Shown: one piece after another, positions 53,820 through 64,000 of the stretch | Position numbering within the stretch: position 1 is the first letter of the stretch | Layout: each line of letters starts with the position of its first letter | Assembly (NCBI RefSeq): GCF_027887165.1 | Contig: NC_077228.1 | Span: forward strand, 108,698,043-108,762,042 | DNA: 64,000 bases | Origin: Monodelphis domestica | Lineage: Eukaryota; Chordata; Mammalia; Didelphimorphia; Didelphidae | Reading direction: 5' to 3' | Made by a program: the position numbers and the translations under genes | The notes under the pieces: generated by a model | Told to the model about the DNA's origin: nothing | Database searches by the model: none | The model's input: the letters and a program-made list of their open reading frames with translations, nothing else

Positions 53820-54365
53820 AACTTTGCCCGCTAGGTGAACAGAGGAGGGCCGAGCTCGGAGGACTTTGGCTCTACTCTATGGTAGGGACAGGCAGTAAGA
53901 CTACAAGAGAGCGGTCATTCTAGCAGCTGCCGCAGATCTACTCTATGACCTCTGACTTCCTCCTGGAGAGGAAGCCCTGCAAAAGCCATGTTTGGAGGGG
54001 GAAGAGAGGAAGTGGCGTCCTCTTCCCTCGCCCAGGCAAGATGGGGTGGAGGACACTGGGCCTCTAACTGAGCCCCTGACGCCCAGGTGGGGCAGGGGCT
54101 AGTCCTGTTGGGGCAACTGCCCATGGAGCTTCCACTGGGTGAGTGACGCCTTAAGGCTCTCTCGGGTCCCCGCTGGTGAAAACGAAGGGAGGGCAAGGCG
54201 GCGGTTGTGGTAGGGCGAAGCGGAGGGGGAGGGGAGGAACGATCTTGGTGGAGCTGGGAGGCGGCGCAGGCGCATTGAGGCCGGAAGGGGGGCGGGAGCA
54301 CGGGCGGGGCCGGCGCAGGCGCAGGGAGAGGAGGGCGGAAGTATGGGCGGGCTGGCTGGTTTAGG
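53820..54365 (+). promoter_or_regulatory. CpG island, candidate promoter of a host gene
   Basis: The strongest GC- and CpG-rich block in the window. Motifs: two NRF1-type sites gcgcaggcgca at 54264-54274 and 54313-54323, a GC box gggcggggcc at 54302-54311, and ETS-type cores ccggaag (54281-54287) and gcggaagt (54335-54342). There is no TATA box, which is typical of housekeeping promoters. A plus-strand splice donor lies at 54139. Because the NRF1 cluster lies downstream of that donor, a bidirectional or minus-directed start is also possible. From position relative to the tRNA-Lys pair, MDM4 is a candidate owner (inference only). Confidence 0.7.
54123..54144 (+). other. Candidate first-exon end: Kozak-type ATG and splice donor
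   Basis: cccATGG at 54123 has a good Kozak context and would give MELPL before the donor TGG|GTGAGT, whose GT is at 54139-54140. The donor is close to consensus. If the gene has a noncoding first exon, the ATG is incidental. No downstream coding exon was recognised in the window. Confidence 0.35.
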
Positions 54366-54459
54366 GTAGATCCTTTTGAAGTTGGGCGGAGAAATAGTCC
54401 TAGCTGGTTGACTGAGTATTGTAGAATTTAGGTGCTGGTGTGCGAATTGGGAAGGAGGG

Positions 54460-54705
54460 AAATAAACATTTATTAAGCGCCTTCTATGAGCCAGGCACTG
54501 TGCAAAGTGTTTTACAATTATCTCGTTTGATCCTCACAGCAACCCGAGGAGGTAGGTACCATTATCACCCCTATTTTATAATTAAGGAAACTGAGGCAGT
54601 GGCTAAGCCCAGAATCACGCAGTAAGTGGCTGACAGGATTTGAACCCGGGTCTTTATGACTCCAGGCCCAGTATTCAGTACCCTACCCACTATGCCATAT
54701 AGCTG
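54460..54705 (-). repeat. MIR/THER-type SINE, near full length, antisense
   Basis: acatttattaagcgccttct, agccaggcactgtgcaaagt, tcctcacagcaacccgagga, aaggaaactgaggcagtggc and the head-proximal gatttgaacccgggtcttta. Unusually complete for this family here. Confidence 0.88.
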
Positions 54706-55685
54706 GGAGAAAATATACTATGTACATTTAAATGCTTTGTATTGAGAGGTAATCCTAGAGAACTGGCACAGAGGACAGGAAAGGGTGGGCCTCTTTCAGA
54801 AGATGGGGGTTTGATATGAGTTTTGAAGGAAGCCACAAGGTAAAGATGAGGGAGAGAATGTCAGGCTTGGGTTTCAGCCAGTGTAAAGGCACGGAGGTGA
54901 CAGAAAACTGGGTGGCTGTGGGTATCTTTGGATTTGTGAGTCTGGGTGCAAATGTAAACTCTTGTCACTCATTAGTTATTCAATTCTAAGCTAATTTATT
55001 CTGCTATTCAAAGTAAACCACTCCTATCCTCAAAGGAGCTTTCAATCTAGTTATGAAACAAAGTAAGGAACCAGGAACAGCCTTTTCCTGGAAGATGGAA
55101 GGGACTTGAGCTGGTTCTCAAAGGAAACCAGGGATCCCAAGAGTTGGAAGTTCAGGAGGGAAAGTATTTAAGGCATGTGGAATATTCATTGCAAAGGAAT
55201 AGAGATGGAAGATATCTGTCCAAGTCCCCAATCTAGCATTACTCCCATTCTTTAGTCTCCTAAACTTGTACTGCCCAAATTAGCTGGTGGAAGGTGCACA
55301 AATGAGCTGATTGGGAACACTGCTGATTTATTTTCTAATCTCATCTGGATCTTCACAGTGGTGAGGCTCTCCTTGTTCTATTTAACCTAATTAATTCCCT
55401 TCTCAAGGAAATTTTAGAAATCCTTCTTGTCTCAAACCTCCTTTACTTTTCAGTTCTTTGTTATATGTTTAGTGGAGGATCTCTTTTCTAAGAAAATAAA
55501 AACCTGTCCTATCGAACTGCCTATATGTCTTTAGAACAGCTTTACGTCATCTCCAACCTCATTTCCTCTAGTCACTAAGGATGAAGTGACTTGTTTCCTT
55601 GCTAAGCCATTCTTCTTGTGACCTTGGATTCCCTTCCCTTTCTTCCTCCCCTTTCTGTAAAACAGAATTGCACTAGAGACTACTA
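54706..55685. repeat. Ancient mammalian repeat pieces and unassigned sequence
   Basis: Around 54780-54910 and 55070-55210, text such as gtgtaaaggcacggaggtga, ggaagatggaagggacttga and ggcatgtggaatattcattg belongs to the dispersed ancient family. No exon could be supported. Confidence 0.4.
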
Positions 55686-55689
55686 TCAT

Positions 55690-55850
55690 TTCAAGCTATT
55701 GTATTTTCTCTCCCTCTCTCCTTTCCCCTTCCTTTCTCCCTTTCTTTCCCTTTCTCTCCTTCCTCCTCCCTCTTTTTATATCTATACATACATACATACA
55801 TATGTATATATAATATACATATATATTATATATACACACATATACACACT
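55690..55850. repeat. CT-rich tract followed by (CATA)n/(TA)n microsatellite
   Basis: CCTTTC/TCTCCC blocks to about 55775, then alternating TA/CA steps (catacatacatacatatgta onward) to about 55850. Confidence 0.93.
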
Positions 55851-55859
55851 TCTTTTTTC

Positions 55860-56345
55860 AGCTAAACTAGGAGAAATTGCCCTTTTCCCTCCCCTTCAAC
55901 CCTTTACAACCTTGTTTCCAACCTCATCTCTTAATGGAAGATTGCTTTTTAAGATTTCCAGTGGTTTCTCAGTTGCTAGATTCCCATTCCTCTTTCTCCT
56001 GAAACTCTTTACTGCACTTGACACTGTTCAACATATTCTCCCTTGTCTCTGGGTTTTCTTGACACTATTCTCCTTTTTCTCCCTCCTAACTGAACATTCA
56101 TCAGTTTAATTTTGCTGATAGAATCTGTCCTCTTTCTCTTTCTCTACACTCTCTACATTGGTGATATTTTCAGCTTTCAGGGATTAAATTATCTCTGCAG
56201 ATAATGCCCAACCCTTTTTTTCTCATCTAAGATGTAGTTTCACATTACCAGTTACCTATTGGACATTTCAAACTGGATTTCTCATAGACATCTCCAATTC
56301 AGCATGCCAAAAAGCCTCCCCAAATCTTTCCTCAACAAACTTCAC
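55860..56345 (+). repeat. CR1/L3/L2-like LINE remnant
   Basis: ctcttaatggaagattgctt, ctgcacttgacactgttcaa and ttggacatttcaaactggat, then acatctccaattcagcatgc, follow a known CR1-class ORF2 order. Frames are broken. A SINE interrupts it at 56350. Confidence 0.6.
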
Positions 56346-56349
56346 TATT

Positions 56350-56545
56350 TTTTTTTTAGTAAACCCTTACCTTTTGTCTTAGAATCAATGTTGTATATTG
56401 ATTCTAAGACAGAAGACCAGTTAAGGGCTAGGCAGTGGGGGTCAAGTGAATTGCCCCGGCTAGGAAGTGTTTGAGGCCATGTTTGAATCTAGGACATCGA
56501 ATCTCTAGGGCTGGCTCTCAATCCACTGAACTACCCAGCTGCCCC
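56350..56545 (-). mobile_element. CORE-SINE, antisense
   Basis: aacccttaccttttgtctta, agggctaggcagtgggggtc, then ctctcaatccactgaactac and cagctgcccc. Confidence 0.9.
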
Positions 56546-56919
56546 AGTACCCTTATCCTTGCAGTTTCCTGCGTTTATAAGCTTGGGAGTATCTTTTTTA
56601 ACATTTTTCTGTTTAAAAATTTAAATTTAAAAATTTGAGCATTTTCTATAGTTCTTATCTCTCCCTCTCCAGTTGAACTAAAAAGTATAAACCACCCTCA
56701 CACAAAACCCTTCATAATTAGTATGTGTAAAGTGAATTCCTGCATTGACTATGTACAAAAATATATCTATCTCCTTCATCTTGACTTCATCATCCCCTTT
56801 CTTTCAGGAGAGGGGGAGCATGATCCATCTTTAGTACTCCCTGGATGTGGTTTGTCATTGCATTACTCAAAGTTCTCAAGCCTTTCAGAGTTGTTTTTCT
56901 TTATGATGTTTGGTTTTTT

Positions 56920-57115
56920 TTTTTAAACCCTTATCTTCAGTCTTAGAATCAATACTAAATATTGGTTTCAAGGCAAAAGGGTGGTAAGGGCTAGGCAATT
57001 GGGTTTAAATGACTTGTCCAGCATCACACAACTAAGGAAATGTTTGGGTTCATATTTGAACTCAGCACTTCCTGTCTCTAGGCCTGGCTATCTCTCCACT
57101 GAACAATGTAGTTGC
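56920..57115 (-). mobile_element. CORE-SINE, antisense, nested in old L1
   Basis: aacccttatcttcagtctta, agggctaggcaattgggttt, cctggctatctctccactga. Confidence 0.85.
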
Positions 57116-57224
57116 CCTTGTTTGAATCTTTATAAATTTTTCTTCTGCAGTTCTGCTGCTCACTTTACTTTGCATTAGTTCCTATAGGGCTTCCCAATTT
57201 TCTCTGTGAAGTTTTCCATTTCCT

Positions 57225-57405
57225 TATTTTTTTAAAAATCCTGACTTATCTTAGTGTTAATTCTAAGATAGAAGAGTGGCAAGGGCTAGGCAATTGAGGT
57301 TAACTGACTTGCCCAGGTTCACACAGCTAGGAAGTATCTGAAGCTAGATTTGAACCCAGGTCTCTCACTCTAGTGCTCTATCCATTGTGCTACTTAGCTG
57401 CTTCC
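57225..57405 (-). mobile_element. CORE-SINE, antisense, nested in old L1
   Basis: gacttatcttagtgttaatt, acttgcccaggttcacacag, then gctctatccattgtgctact and tagctgcttcc. Confidence 0.85.
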
Positions 57406-58149
57406 TTTCAATCATTTTCTTATGGTGCAATGGTATTCTCTTACATTCTTATACCATAATGTGTTTTGTCAGTCTCAAAAAAGATGGGCATCTCTTTAGT
57501 TTTCAGTTTTTTATTTCTAGAAGAAATACTATTAATATTTTTTCCATGAATCCTTCCCCTTTTTCTTTGACCTCTTCACTTCTAGTCATAATATCAGTAG
57601 TTCAAAGTGGAAGTATATAGTTCCAAATTGCTTTTCAAAATGGCTTGACCAATTCATGGCTCCACTAACATTATGACATTAGTGATACTTTTTCCTGAAA
57701 CTCAGCAATTGTCATTTTTTCATTTTTTTTGTTCTCTTTGCCAATCTGTGAAGTGAAATTTCAGAGTTGTTTTACTTTGTATTTGTCTAATGGTAATTTG
57801 TAACATTTTTTCCTATGGTTGGGTATAGCTTTGATTTCTTAACTTTGAAAACTGTCTGTTTCTAGCTTTGTCCATTTATAATTTGAGCAATGGTGTTCTT
57901 TTAAAAATGTGGATCTGTTCTTTATATATCTCAGATATAAGACCTTTATGAAAGAAACTTGTTGCAAAGATTTTTTTCCAAGTTAAATTCTTTCCTTTTA
58001 ATTTTAACTTCATTGATGTTTGTGGAAAATCTTAATTTTATAAAATCAAATTAGCCATTTTGTCTTTGTGATCTTTTTTTATCCCGTTTAGATGGAAACT
58101 CCTCCCTGTCCATAAATAGGAGAGAGTAATTTCTTCCTTGCCCCTCAAA

Positions 58150-58410
58150 AAGGTCTAGGATGATGCTTTTTAGAAGTCATTACATGGCACAGGAGAGCAC
58201 TAACCAGCGTTCAAATGCGACTTCAGCTCTTTAACCTTAGGCAAGTCACATTATGTCTGTCTGCCTGTTTCCTTTATGGTAAGATAGGAATAACAGAAGG
58301 ACCTACTTCATGGCATCATTATGAAGATTACATGAGAAAATATGTATAAAATTTAACACAGTGCCTAGCATACAGTAGGTGTATAATAAGTGCTTATTCT
58401 ATCCATGCTT
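58150..58410 (+). repeat. MIR/THER-type SINE nested in old L1
   Basis: aaccttaggcaagtcacatt, then acacagtgcctagcatacag and gtaggtgtataataagtgct. Confidence 0.75.
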
Positions 58411-58502
58411 TTATGTCTAAGTCATGTGTCTATTTAGAGCTTATCTTGGTATGGTCTTGTGAGGTATTGTGCAGACTGATTGTTTTCTTATTTTCCCAGT
58501 GG

Positions 58503-58505
<3 letters not shown>

Positions 58506-58535
<30 letters not shown>
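58506..58535. repeat. (GT)n microsatellite
   Basis: About 15 GT units within old L1 sequence. Confidence 0.9.
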
Positions 58536-58537
<2 letters not shown>

Positions 58538-58879
58538 TAAGTAAGAGACCCTTGCCTTTGGTAGCAATCTTATATCTCTGTAAAGTAAATCAACTGTGTT
58601 CTGAATGAGGTACTTTCTTCGTCTTGTAGTAATAATTTACATTGGTTTTAATTTCCAGATAAAATTATAGTTGACATCAATGCCATTTTTGTTGTGTTTC
58701 CCTTTTTGATTCCCAGTATCTTGTTAAAAACAGGTTTACATTTTCTTATATGTCACCACCTTCTTTTTATTAATATTTTGATCTTGGTTCTGATGAGTTG
58801 TTAGTCTGTATACAGATTGTTAATTCAAATAACCCCCATTCATCTTCCTTCCTGTGAAAATGTATTCATTGCCATTCTT

Positions 58880-59656
58880 TGTGTTATTTGATACTTCCCA
58901 TTATAAAGGTTAAATTTAATGCATGGCTGCAGCTTATTTACCAAAATAGAGGGGAAACAATAAAGTAGAGAAATATGAAAGAGGTTAGAGAAAATACCTA
59001 TACTAGTCCTCAGCCAGGAGGGCCTGGTAGTAGTGAGTAATCATGTGGCTTCCTCCAAGATGGAAGCTAGTCTATTAGGAAACTAGGAAGAGAGTCAGCC
59101 TTTTCACTCACCCAACCAAGTATTCCAGGAGTCAGAGTTTAAGTTGAAGTCAGGAGCCACATTGCAGTCTCCAATAAGGTACCTCGAAGACAATCTCCAG
59201 GAGACACTTCTACAAGACACAACTTCACCAGATAACCAGCCCAAGGATTTTTGTGGCTTTTATGGTGGTTTCCTATCCCCGCCCCTCTTCACAGGTGCCA
59301 GTCACAGTTTCCAAAATTGGATTCACACGGTTTTTTGATTGTGTGAAATCTTTAAAGAATTAAAAAGTTTCTGGCTGTTTGAGTTAGAAAAAAGAGTGGA
59401 GCTCTTCCAAGTATTTTGCTGGCTTCTTACCTCTAAAGGTGTTAACTCTTCCTAGGAGTAAGAGTTTGTGGACTTCCCTTACTTTTAGAGTTAAGTATGG
59501 GTGTATTCTTTTTTGTTGTTGATTAATTCAAAAGTAGACAAAGGAAAGTTAATCCTGTCTTCAGTCTAGTGTGTTACCAAGTAAGGGTACTTAAGTTATT
59601 GTTTTTCCAAAGTGTTAATTCTAACTAGGGAAAGAGAACCAAGAATTTCCTTTCAC
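58880..59656 (-). mobile_element. Probable fossil LTR, antisense
   Basis: On the minus strand a GC box (gaggggcggggat) precedes a TATA-like ccataaaagcc by about 15 bp, followed by an R/U5-like region. Ends resembling TGTGAAAGG and AATAACACA are visible, but no TSD. A host promoter is a less likely alternative. No internal genes are recognised. Confidence 0.4.
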
Positions 59657-59689
59657 ACCCATGCCTACTGCCTAGCAAGTCTTTATTTT

Positions 59690-60230
59690 AAAGAAAGTTT
59701 TTATAATATAGAGGCTTAAAACATCAATAAAATCGCCTACAACAAGTCTTTGGCTTTTCTCCTTTCTTTGTTCTGTGCCATATTTTCCCATCTATTTCTA
59801 TCATCACCATTTCCCACCTTTGCATTGAAGTCATCAAGAATTGATTCTAAGGTGGAAGTTAGGGTTTAAAAAAAAAGATATTACTTATGTTCATTGATCA
59901 TTTTCTCTACCACTTTATCTTTAGTAATAGATTTTGGTGAATAGGCTGCAGTTATTTTCATGATGATCTGTTTTTTGTAGATGCTTATAATTAATGCTGT
60001 AATACACGTTGACCAAATGTCTGATGAATAATACTATATTTCTTGTAATTTTATAAAAGCAATTTTTACCAAATTCTTTTTTGCTACTCCTTTGAGCTTC
60101 TCTTCCATTTACCAACTTTTTTTATTCTGATTTCATTTATATGACAGTATTGTCAATATTGATTTGATTTAGCTTCACCTATATTGTGTCCACTTGTTGG
60201 TTACTAGGGAAGAATCTCACCAGTAATCAA
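59690..60230 (-). mobile_element. RTE-class LINE endonuclease remnant, antisense
   Basis: On the minus strand the text includes IMKITAAYSP, resembling the RTE endonuclease AYAP segment, and further on DDFNAKVGNGD, matching the GDFNAKVG motif. Broken by stops, with a short SINE 3' scrap at about 59835-59875. Confidence 0.6.
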
Positions 60231-60299
60231 TCAGACTAAAGACTGGTGTCCTAGAAACTGGGTTTTTCTTTGTTCTTTTTCTCATCACTTTGCTACCCT

Positions 60300-61130
60300 C
60301 CCTCTTATTGTCACCATATGTATGTCAAGATCATTCAAGAGGAATGAAGATGTAGCAATAGAAATCACTGTGTTCGGTCACTCACTGATAAATGTCAGGT
60401 AAGGCCTAAAATAGATATGTATTAGCTAATATATTCACAGTGATGAAAGAGAAAGTAAGAGTTCGTGTTGAGGAATTCCCTGTAGATGGTGAGGTCTTCC
60501 AGATATTCTTATTTATGAGTGACATTGTTGATTGCATCAAGCCCCAGTATATTGAAGAACCTTCTAGAAGAGATTTGTGAATTATCAAAGGAGTTTGACT
60601 AGTGTAGACATTCAAGAAAGACCAAATGGATGAAGAATGTCTATTGCCCAGATTTCCGCATGTATCTGAACAGATACCCTATATAGAGCTTGTCCATCTT
60701 TGTATTTCTGGAGCAGAAGACAGATGGATGCTGAATGGGGCCCGGAGTTGAAAAGGAGAAAAAGACAGGCCGGGTTGCTTTCCAGATACCACAAAGCACT
60801 TTTACAGACTCCTCAGTTTCCAACAACTGCTGGGGCCCTCTTTGCAATCCAAATGTTTTTACCAGTATCCCTGGAACATCATTATCTTTGAAGAATGGAA
60901 AGTGAGGGTCACACAGGACAGTGATGGTACATGATGGGTGTGAGGCTGTAAATAAAACAAGAATAGAAATGAAAGATCATCAACAAACTGACTGCAAGGA
61001 GATGGGCTAGCCAAATGTTAGAGGACATACACATACAATGTTTGGGAGAGCATTGATAAGAGTTGCCTAGTAGGGGCAGACATGGATGGTTTGCAATTTA
61101 CACTGTTGAAGAGAATTCCTCCATTTAAGT
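60300..61130 (+). mobile_element. Possible RTE-class LINE 3' remnant
   Basis: Segments such as gaggaattccctgtagatgg, aagaccaaatggatgaagaa and cagatggatgctgaatgggg resemble RTE reverse-transcriptase-to-3' coding sequence. I am not certain of the class. Frames are broken. Confidence 0.4.
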
Positions 61131-61149
61131 ATTTGAGCACATCTAGCTT

Positions 61150-62010
61150 GATTAGCTCCACCACTCACTAAACTCATATCTCTATCGCCTCTATATTAAA
61201 TTTTCTGTTTGGCATTTAATGCTCTTGACACAGCTTTCCTACAGCCTCATTATTATATGTGAACTTCCCTTCTGCACTTCACAGTTCAGCCAAACTGGCC
61301 TTTTTTCTGTTTCTTATATATAGCATTTCATCTTCTGTCTTGTGTATTTTATTTATTTATTTTTTTGTATTGGCTTTCTTCAATGCCTGGAACTTACTGT
61401 CTCCTGTGCCTCATGGAATCCCTTGCTTTCTTCAAGATTCAGCTAAAGTACATCACATTACTACACAAAGTGTTCCCCATCCCCCTGACGGTGTACAGTA
61501 GTCTTTGCTATATCTCGGTTCACTTACTGTGGCTTCACTGTATTGTGGCTTTTAAAAAATATATCTAATTCTGTTATCATGGAGTTTTCGCTATATCACA
61601 GGATTTTGCAAATTAATACTATACACAATAGAAATGCAGTGTGCCACTACTGCTTGTGCAAAGATGACCAACCACAGCACTGTGTTCTGTATCCTGGGTG
61701 CTGATTGGCTCAGTGACTCTACGTAGCATCAGTCTGTTTGCTCTCTAGCTACTTGAAGGATTTTCACCTATCACAGGAGTCTGTGGAACGGAACTTCCCG
61801 GATAGGTGAGGGATCACTGTACTCCTTCCTAACTACCTTGTATTTATTTTCCATATAGTCTTGTGCATACTGTATGTGTTTGTGTTATTTCCCCTAGGAG
61901 AATGTAAATTTTCTGAGAGCAGATTATTTTCCTTTTTTGTCCTTGTATTTCTAGTGCTTAACAATGCCTAGACCATGTGAGTGCTTAATAAATACTTGTT
62001 GCCTAATTAA
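61150..62010 (+). repeat. L2 LINE 3' remnant split by a DNA transposon
   Basis: cctggaacttactgtctcct, ttcaagattcagctaaagta and gtgttccccatccccctgac run up to 61493. The L2 end resumes at 61822 and finishes with tttctagtgcttaacaatgc and gcttaataaatacttgttgc. Confidence 0.75.
61494..61821. mobile_element. Non-autonomous Tigger/pogo-type DNA transposon
   Basis: TA duplications lie at 61494-61495 and 61820-61821. Inverted ends cagtagtctttgctatatc and, reversed, cagtgatccctcacctatcc match over most of about 22 bp. The 324-bp body has no transposase frame. It sits inside an L2 copy. Confidence 0.85.
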
Positions 62011-62334
62011 TAGTTCTAGTTTATTTTTTAAAAATTGAAAATGAAAATCTACAAGATTTAAAAACTGTATCTCTTCCTGTAGCTGCTAGTGGGTATATGG
62101 AAAGGTCAGTGTTTGGTACAGATCTGAATGGACAATAGAATGATTGGAAAAGTAGGATGGGGCCAGTTTGTAAAGAGCCAATAAAAAAGATATAAAGAGG
62201 ATTTTACATTTGGACCTATAAGTAATAAGGTGGTATTAGAGTTTATTGGGGAGGGGATGATTTGGGTCAGAACTGTGCTTTAGGAAAGTTGCTTTGGAGA
62301 TATCTTTACCACTTATATGTCACCTATGTATTAT
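62011..62334 (+). repeat. Ancient mammalian repeat of uncertain family
   Basis: agtttgtaaagagccaataa, gggtcagaactgtgctttag and gaaagttgctttggagat belong to the dispersed ancient family seen near 9 kb and 45.6 kb. Confidence 0.45.
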
Positions 62335-62500
62335 AAAGATCGCATGATCACATATTTAGAGCTGGAAGGGTTATTAAAATCCAACCTCATTTTATAAATG
62401 AGGAAACTGGCTTAGAGAGTTGACTTGATTATGATCTCTTAGCTAGTAAGTGTAATAGGTGGATTTTGAACCCAATTTCCAAATCTAGCATGCTGTTCTA
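62335..62500 (-). repeat. MIR-type remnant, antisense
   Basis: ttttataaatgaggaaactg and gatctcttagctagtaagtg, then ttttgaacccaatttccaaa. Confidence 0.65.
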
Positions 62501-62976
62501 TGCCATGCATCTGCTGTATAGGGATCAGGTTTTCCCTCTGGAAGGAAGGCTTGATTTTTTTTTTCTTTTATTGTGTGTTGTAAAAGACTTTTGAAAGCAC
62601 CAAGAAGGTGGCAACCTGGAGGATTTTGTAAAGTATGTTTAAATTGTATCCCATTGTGTTTAGAATTGTTCAAGAATGTTAATTTCCCAGTTATTTGAGA
62701 ATTGTGCAACATTTATTTTTCTTAGCGAGAAAGCTGTCTAGAATTTGGGTTTGTAGTCTTGACCAAAATTATTCCAAATGATTTGCAGAGCATAGTAAAT
62801 ATTTTAATTGGAGGGAAAATGTTAGAGGATGGGGGCTCTAACCTCACTTGAATTAGTGTAATCATAGAATGCCTCAGGTAATTATTTGAAATAAAGCATA
62901 TAAAGGTCATTAACTTTATAATTGGAAGTCATTACTACTTTTGTAGAAAGACAAATTTTAAGAATGCTTTTTTGCA
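62501..62976. other. Unassigned noncoding sequence
   Basis: No gene or clear repeat. Confidence 0.3.
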
Positions 62977-63195
62977 TTATGCCCAAAGGGCTTTAAAAGA
63001 TTTCATGCCCTTTGATCCAGCCATACCACTACTGTGTATTGGTTCCTAGGCAGAAGAGCTTTTTAAGGGGTAGGGCATGGGGGTTAAAATGACTTGCCCA
63101 GGGTCACACTAGAAGTGTCTGAGGTCAGATTTGAACCTAGGACCTCCTATCTCTGGCCTGACTCTCAATCCCCTGAGCCACCCAGCTACCCCTGA
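62977..63195. mobile_element. L1 ORF2 scrap (sense) followed by an antisense CORE-SINE
   Basis: 62977-63030 (tatgcccaaagggctttaaa, ccctttgatccagccatacc) matches copy A near 7160-7215 on the plus strand. 63031-63195 is a minus-strand SINE (acttgcccagggtcacacta, gagccacccagctacccct). Confidence 0.8.
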
Positions 63196-64000
63196 CATTT
63201 ATTATTAAAACAATTACAAAAAAAATTTTTTTTTTAAATGGATGATGCTTTTACCAAAAGAAAAAAGTAACTGAGAACAACTATGGGTCCAGGTTTGTAC
63301 TTTCTCAGTTTCTTGGAATCTTTATGAGAAAGGACACATCCAAGGTAGCCTTAAAGAACATATAAGGTAATAGGCTTTTGCAGATGCTTTTTTTTACAGC
63401 AAATTATATCTTGTGGAGGTATCTAGAAAATCTAAAATCTAGCTGTTTTGGTTTATTAACTTTTTTTGTATTTTTGAAATTTATATATTTTCCCCTACTT
63501 ACATGTTAAAACAAATTTTTAATATGTATATTTTTAATTTTGAGCCTCAAATTCTCTCCTTTAATATTTATTCTAAGGAATAGGACCCAAATGTTTTGAC
63601 TATTTGATGCTTTTTCCTATTAATGAGATGACCCCTGGCACCTTTATATCATTCACCATTCAGATTTTGGGCTTAGCTGGGTGAGACCTCAACTGTGTTT
63701 TCTTCCTGTCACTACCATTTTTCTCTTTTTTTCCTCCTTTTTTACCTTGCTCCCTAGAAAATAGCACATGGCTTAAATTTTTCTTTTAAGTATTTATTAC
63801 TTGATACTCTGGAGACCTATATATAGGTCAAAGAGGGGGTAGGACCATTACTGACCAAAGACTGAGGGGACTTGGGAGTGGTTTACTAGATTCAGGTCAA
63901 TTCAAGCAATTTTGATACATGCCAGCTATCAATGCTAGGGGCTGGAGTTGCACAGATAAAAAGGAAACAAACCCTGCTCAGCTCAAGCTTCCAGTTGGAG
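63196..64000. other. Mostly unassigned, with an old L1 terminus and an ancient tail
   Basis: 63460-63565 (ttatatattttcccctactt, cctcaaattctctcctttaa) is an antisense old L1 3' terminus. 63920-64000 (atcaatgctaggggctggag) is an ancient repeat tail running off the window. Confidence 0.4.

Larger units (their letters stand above)
56580..58750 (-). mobile_element. Old L1, antisense, with nested SINEs
   Basis: The 3' UTR part (56600-56915: agtgaattcctgcattgact, tttgtcattgcattactcaa) and ORF2 parts (57120-58140 and 58415-58750: tatggtgcaatggtattctc, gttccaaattgcttttcaaa, caccttctttttattaatat) follow the same order as young copy B. Two CORE-SINEs and one MIR interrupt it. Confidence 0.75.

Noticed and set aside
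53915-54301. 128-codon minus-strand frame in the CpG island
   Set aside because: GC-rich islands produce long frames by chance. The sequence is Pro/Ser-rich with no recognisable domain, and the better signal is a donor on the opposite strand. It cannot be excluded as an exon, only not supported.
55618-56109. 163-codon plus-strand frame
   Set aside because: Runs through a CT tract, a TA/CA microsatellite and CR1-like LINE remnant; it is not a gene.

Overview
The window looks like mammalian nuclear DNA, most likely marsupial. It is dominated by marsupial-style interspersed repeats: CORE-SINEs with a tRNA-derived head, SINEs with an RTE-like tail, MIR/THER elements, L2/CR1-type relics and several layers of L1, the youngest with long open reading frames and clean target-site duplications (TSDs). 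No host protein-coding exon can be called with confidence. The only certain host genes are two identical tRNA-Lys(TTT) genes in convergent orientation near 28 kb. I cannot name the species.

Layout. 0-3.8 kb: unique sequence ending in a moderately CpG-rich block with a strong minus-strand splice donor, which is a candidate promoter and first exon of a gene running off the left edge, then a (GA)n tract. 4-27 kb: repeats, including two nearly identical 5'-truncated L1 copies in opposite orientation (5.6-7.9 kb plus, 19.1-21.2 kb minus), a tetranucleotide array holding a 50-bp copy of a nearby sequence, a cold-shock-domain pseudogene fragment, and two inverted actin pseudogene fragments. 27.8-28.2 kb: the tRNA-Lys pair, followed by a 690-bp polypurine tract. 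29.3-31.8 kb: fossil LTRs in opposite orientations. 36.5-37 kb: another fossil LTR. 39-45 kb: a nest in which an L1 with a 5' UTR and open ORF1 sits inside an older L1. 51.5-53.7 kb: an old antisense L1 interrupted by a solo LTR and by an unusual 394-bp foldback element with a tRNA-Met-like core. 53.8-54.4 kb: a CpG island with NRF1, ETS and GC-box motifs and a plus-strand splice donor. 54.4-64 kb: more repeats, including LTR-like and RTE-like relics and a small Tigger/pogo-type element.

Context (inference). From memory, human 1q32.1 carries a convergent tRNA-Lys(TTT) pair between PIK3C2B (minus strand) and MDM4 (plus strand). A minus-strand promoter on the left, the tRNA pair in the middle and a CpG island with a plus-strand donor on the right would match that arrangement. 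The window could therefore be the marsupial PIK3C2B-MDM4 interval, but no coding exon inside it proves this.
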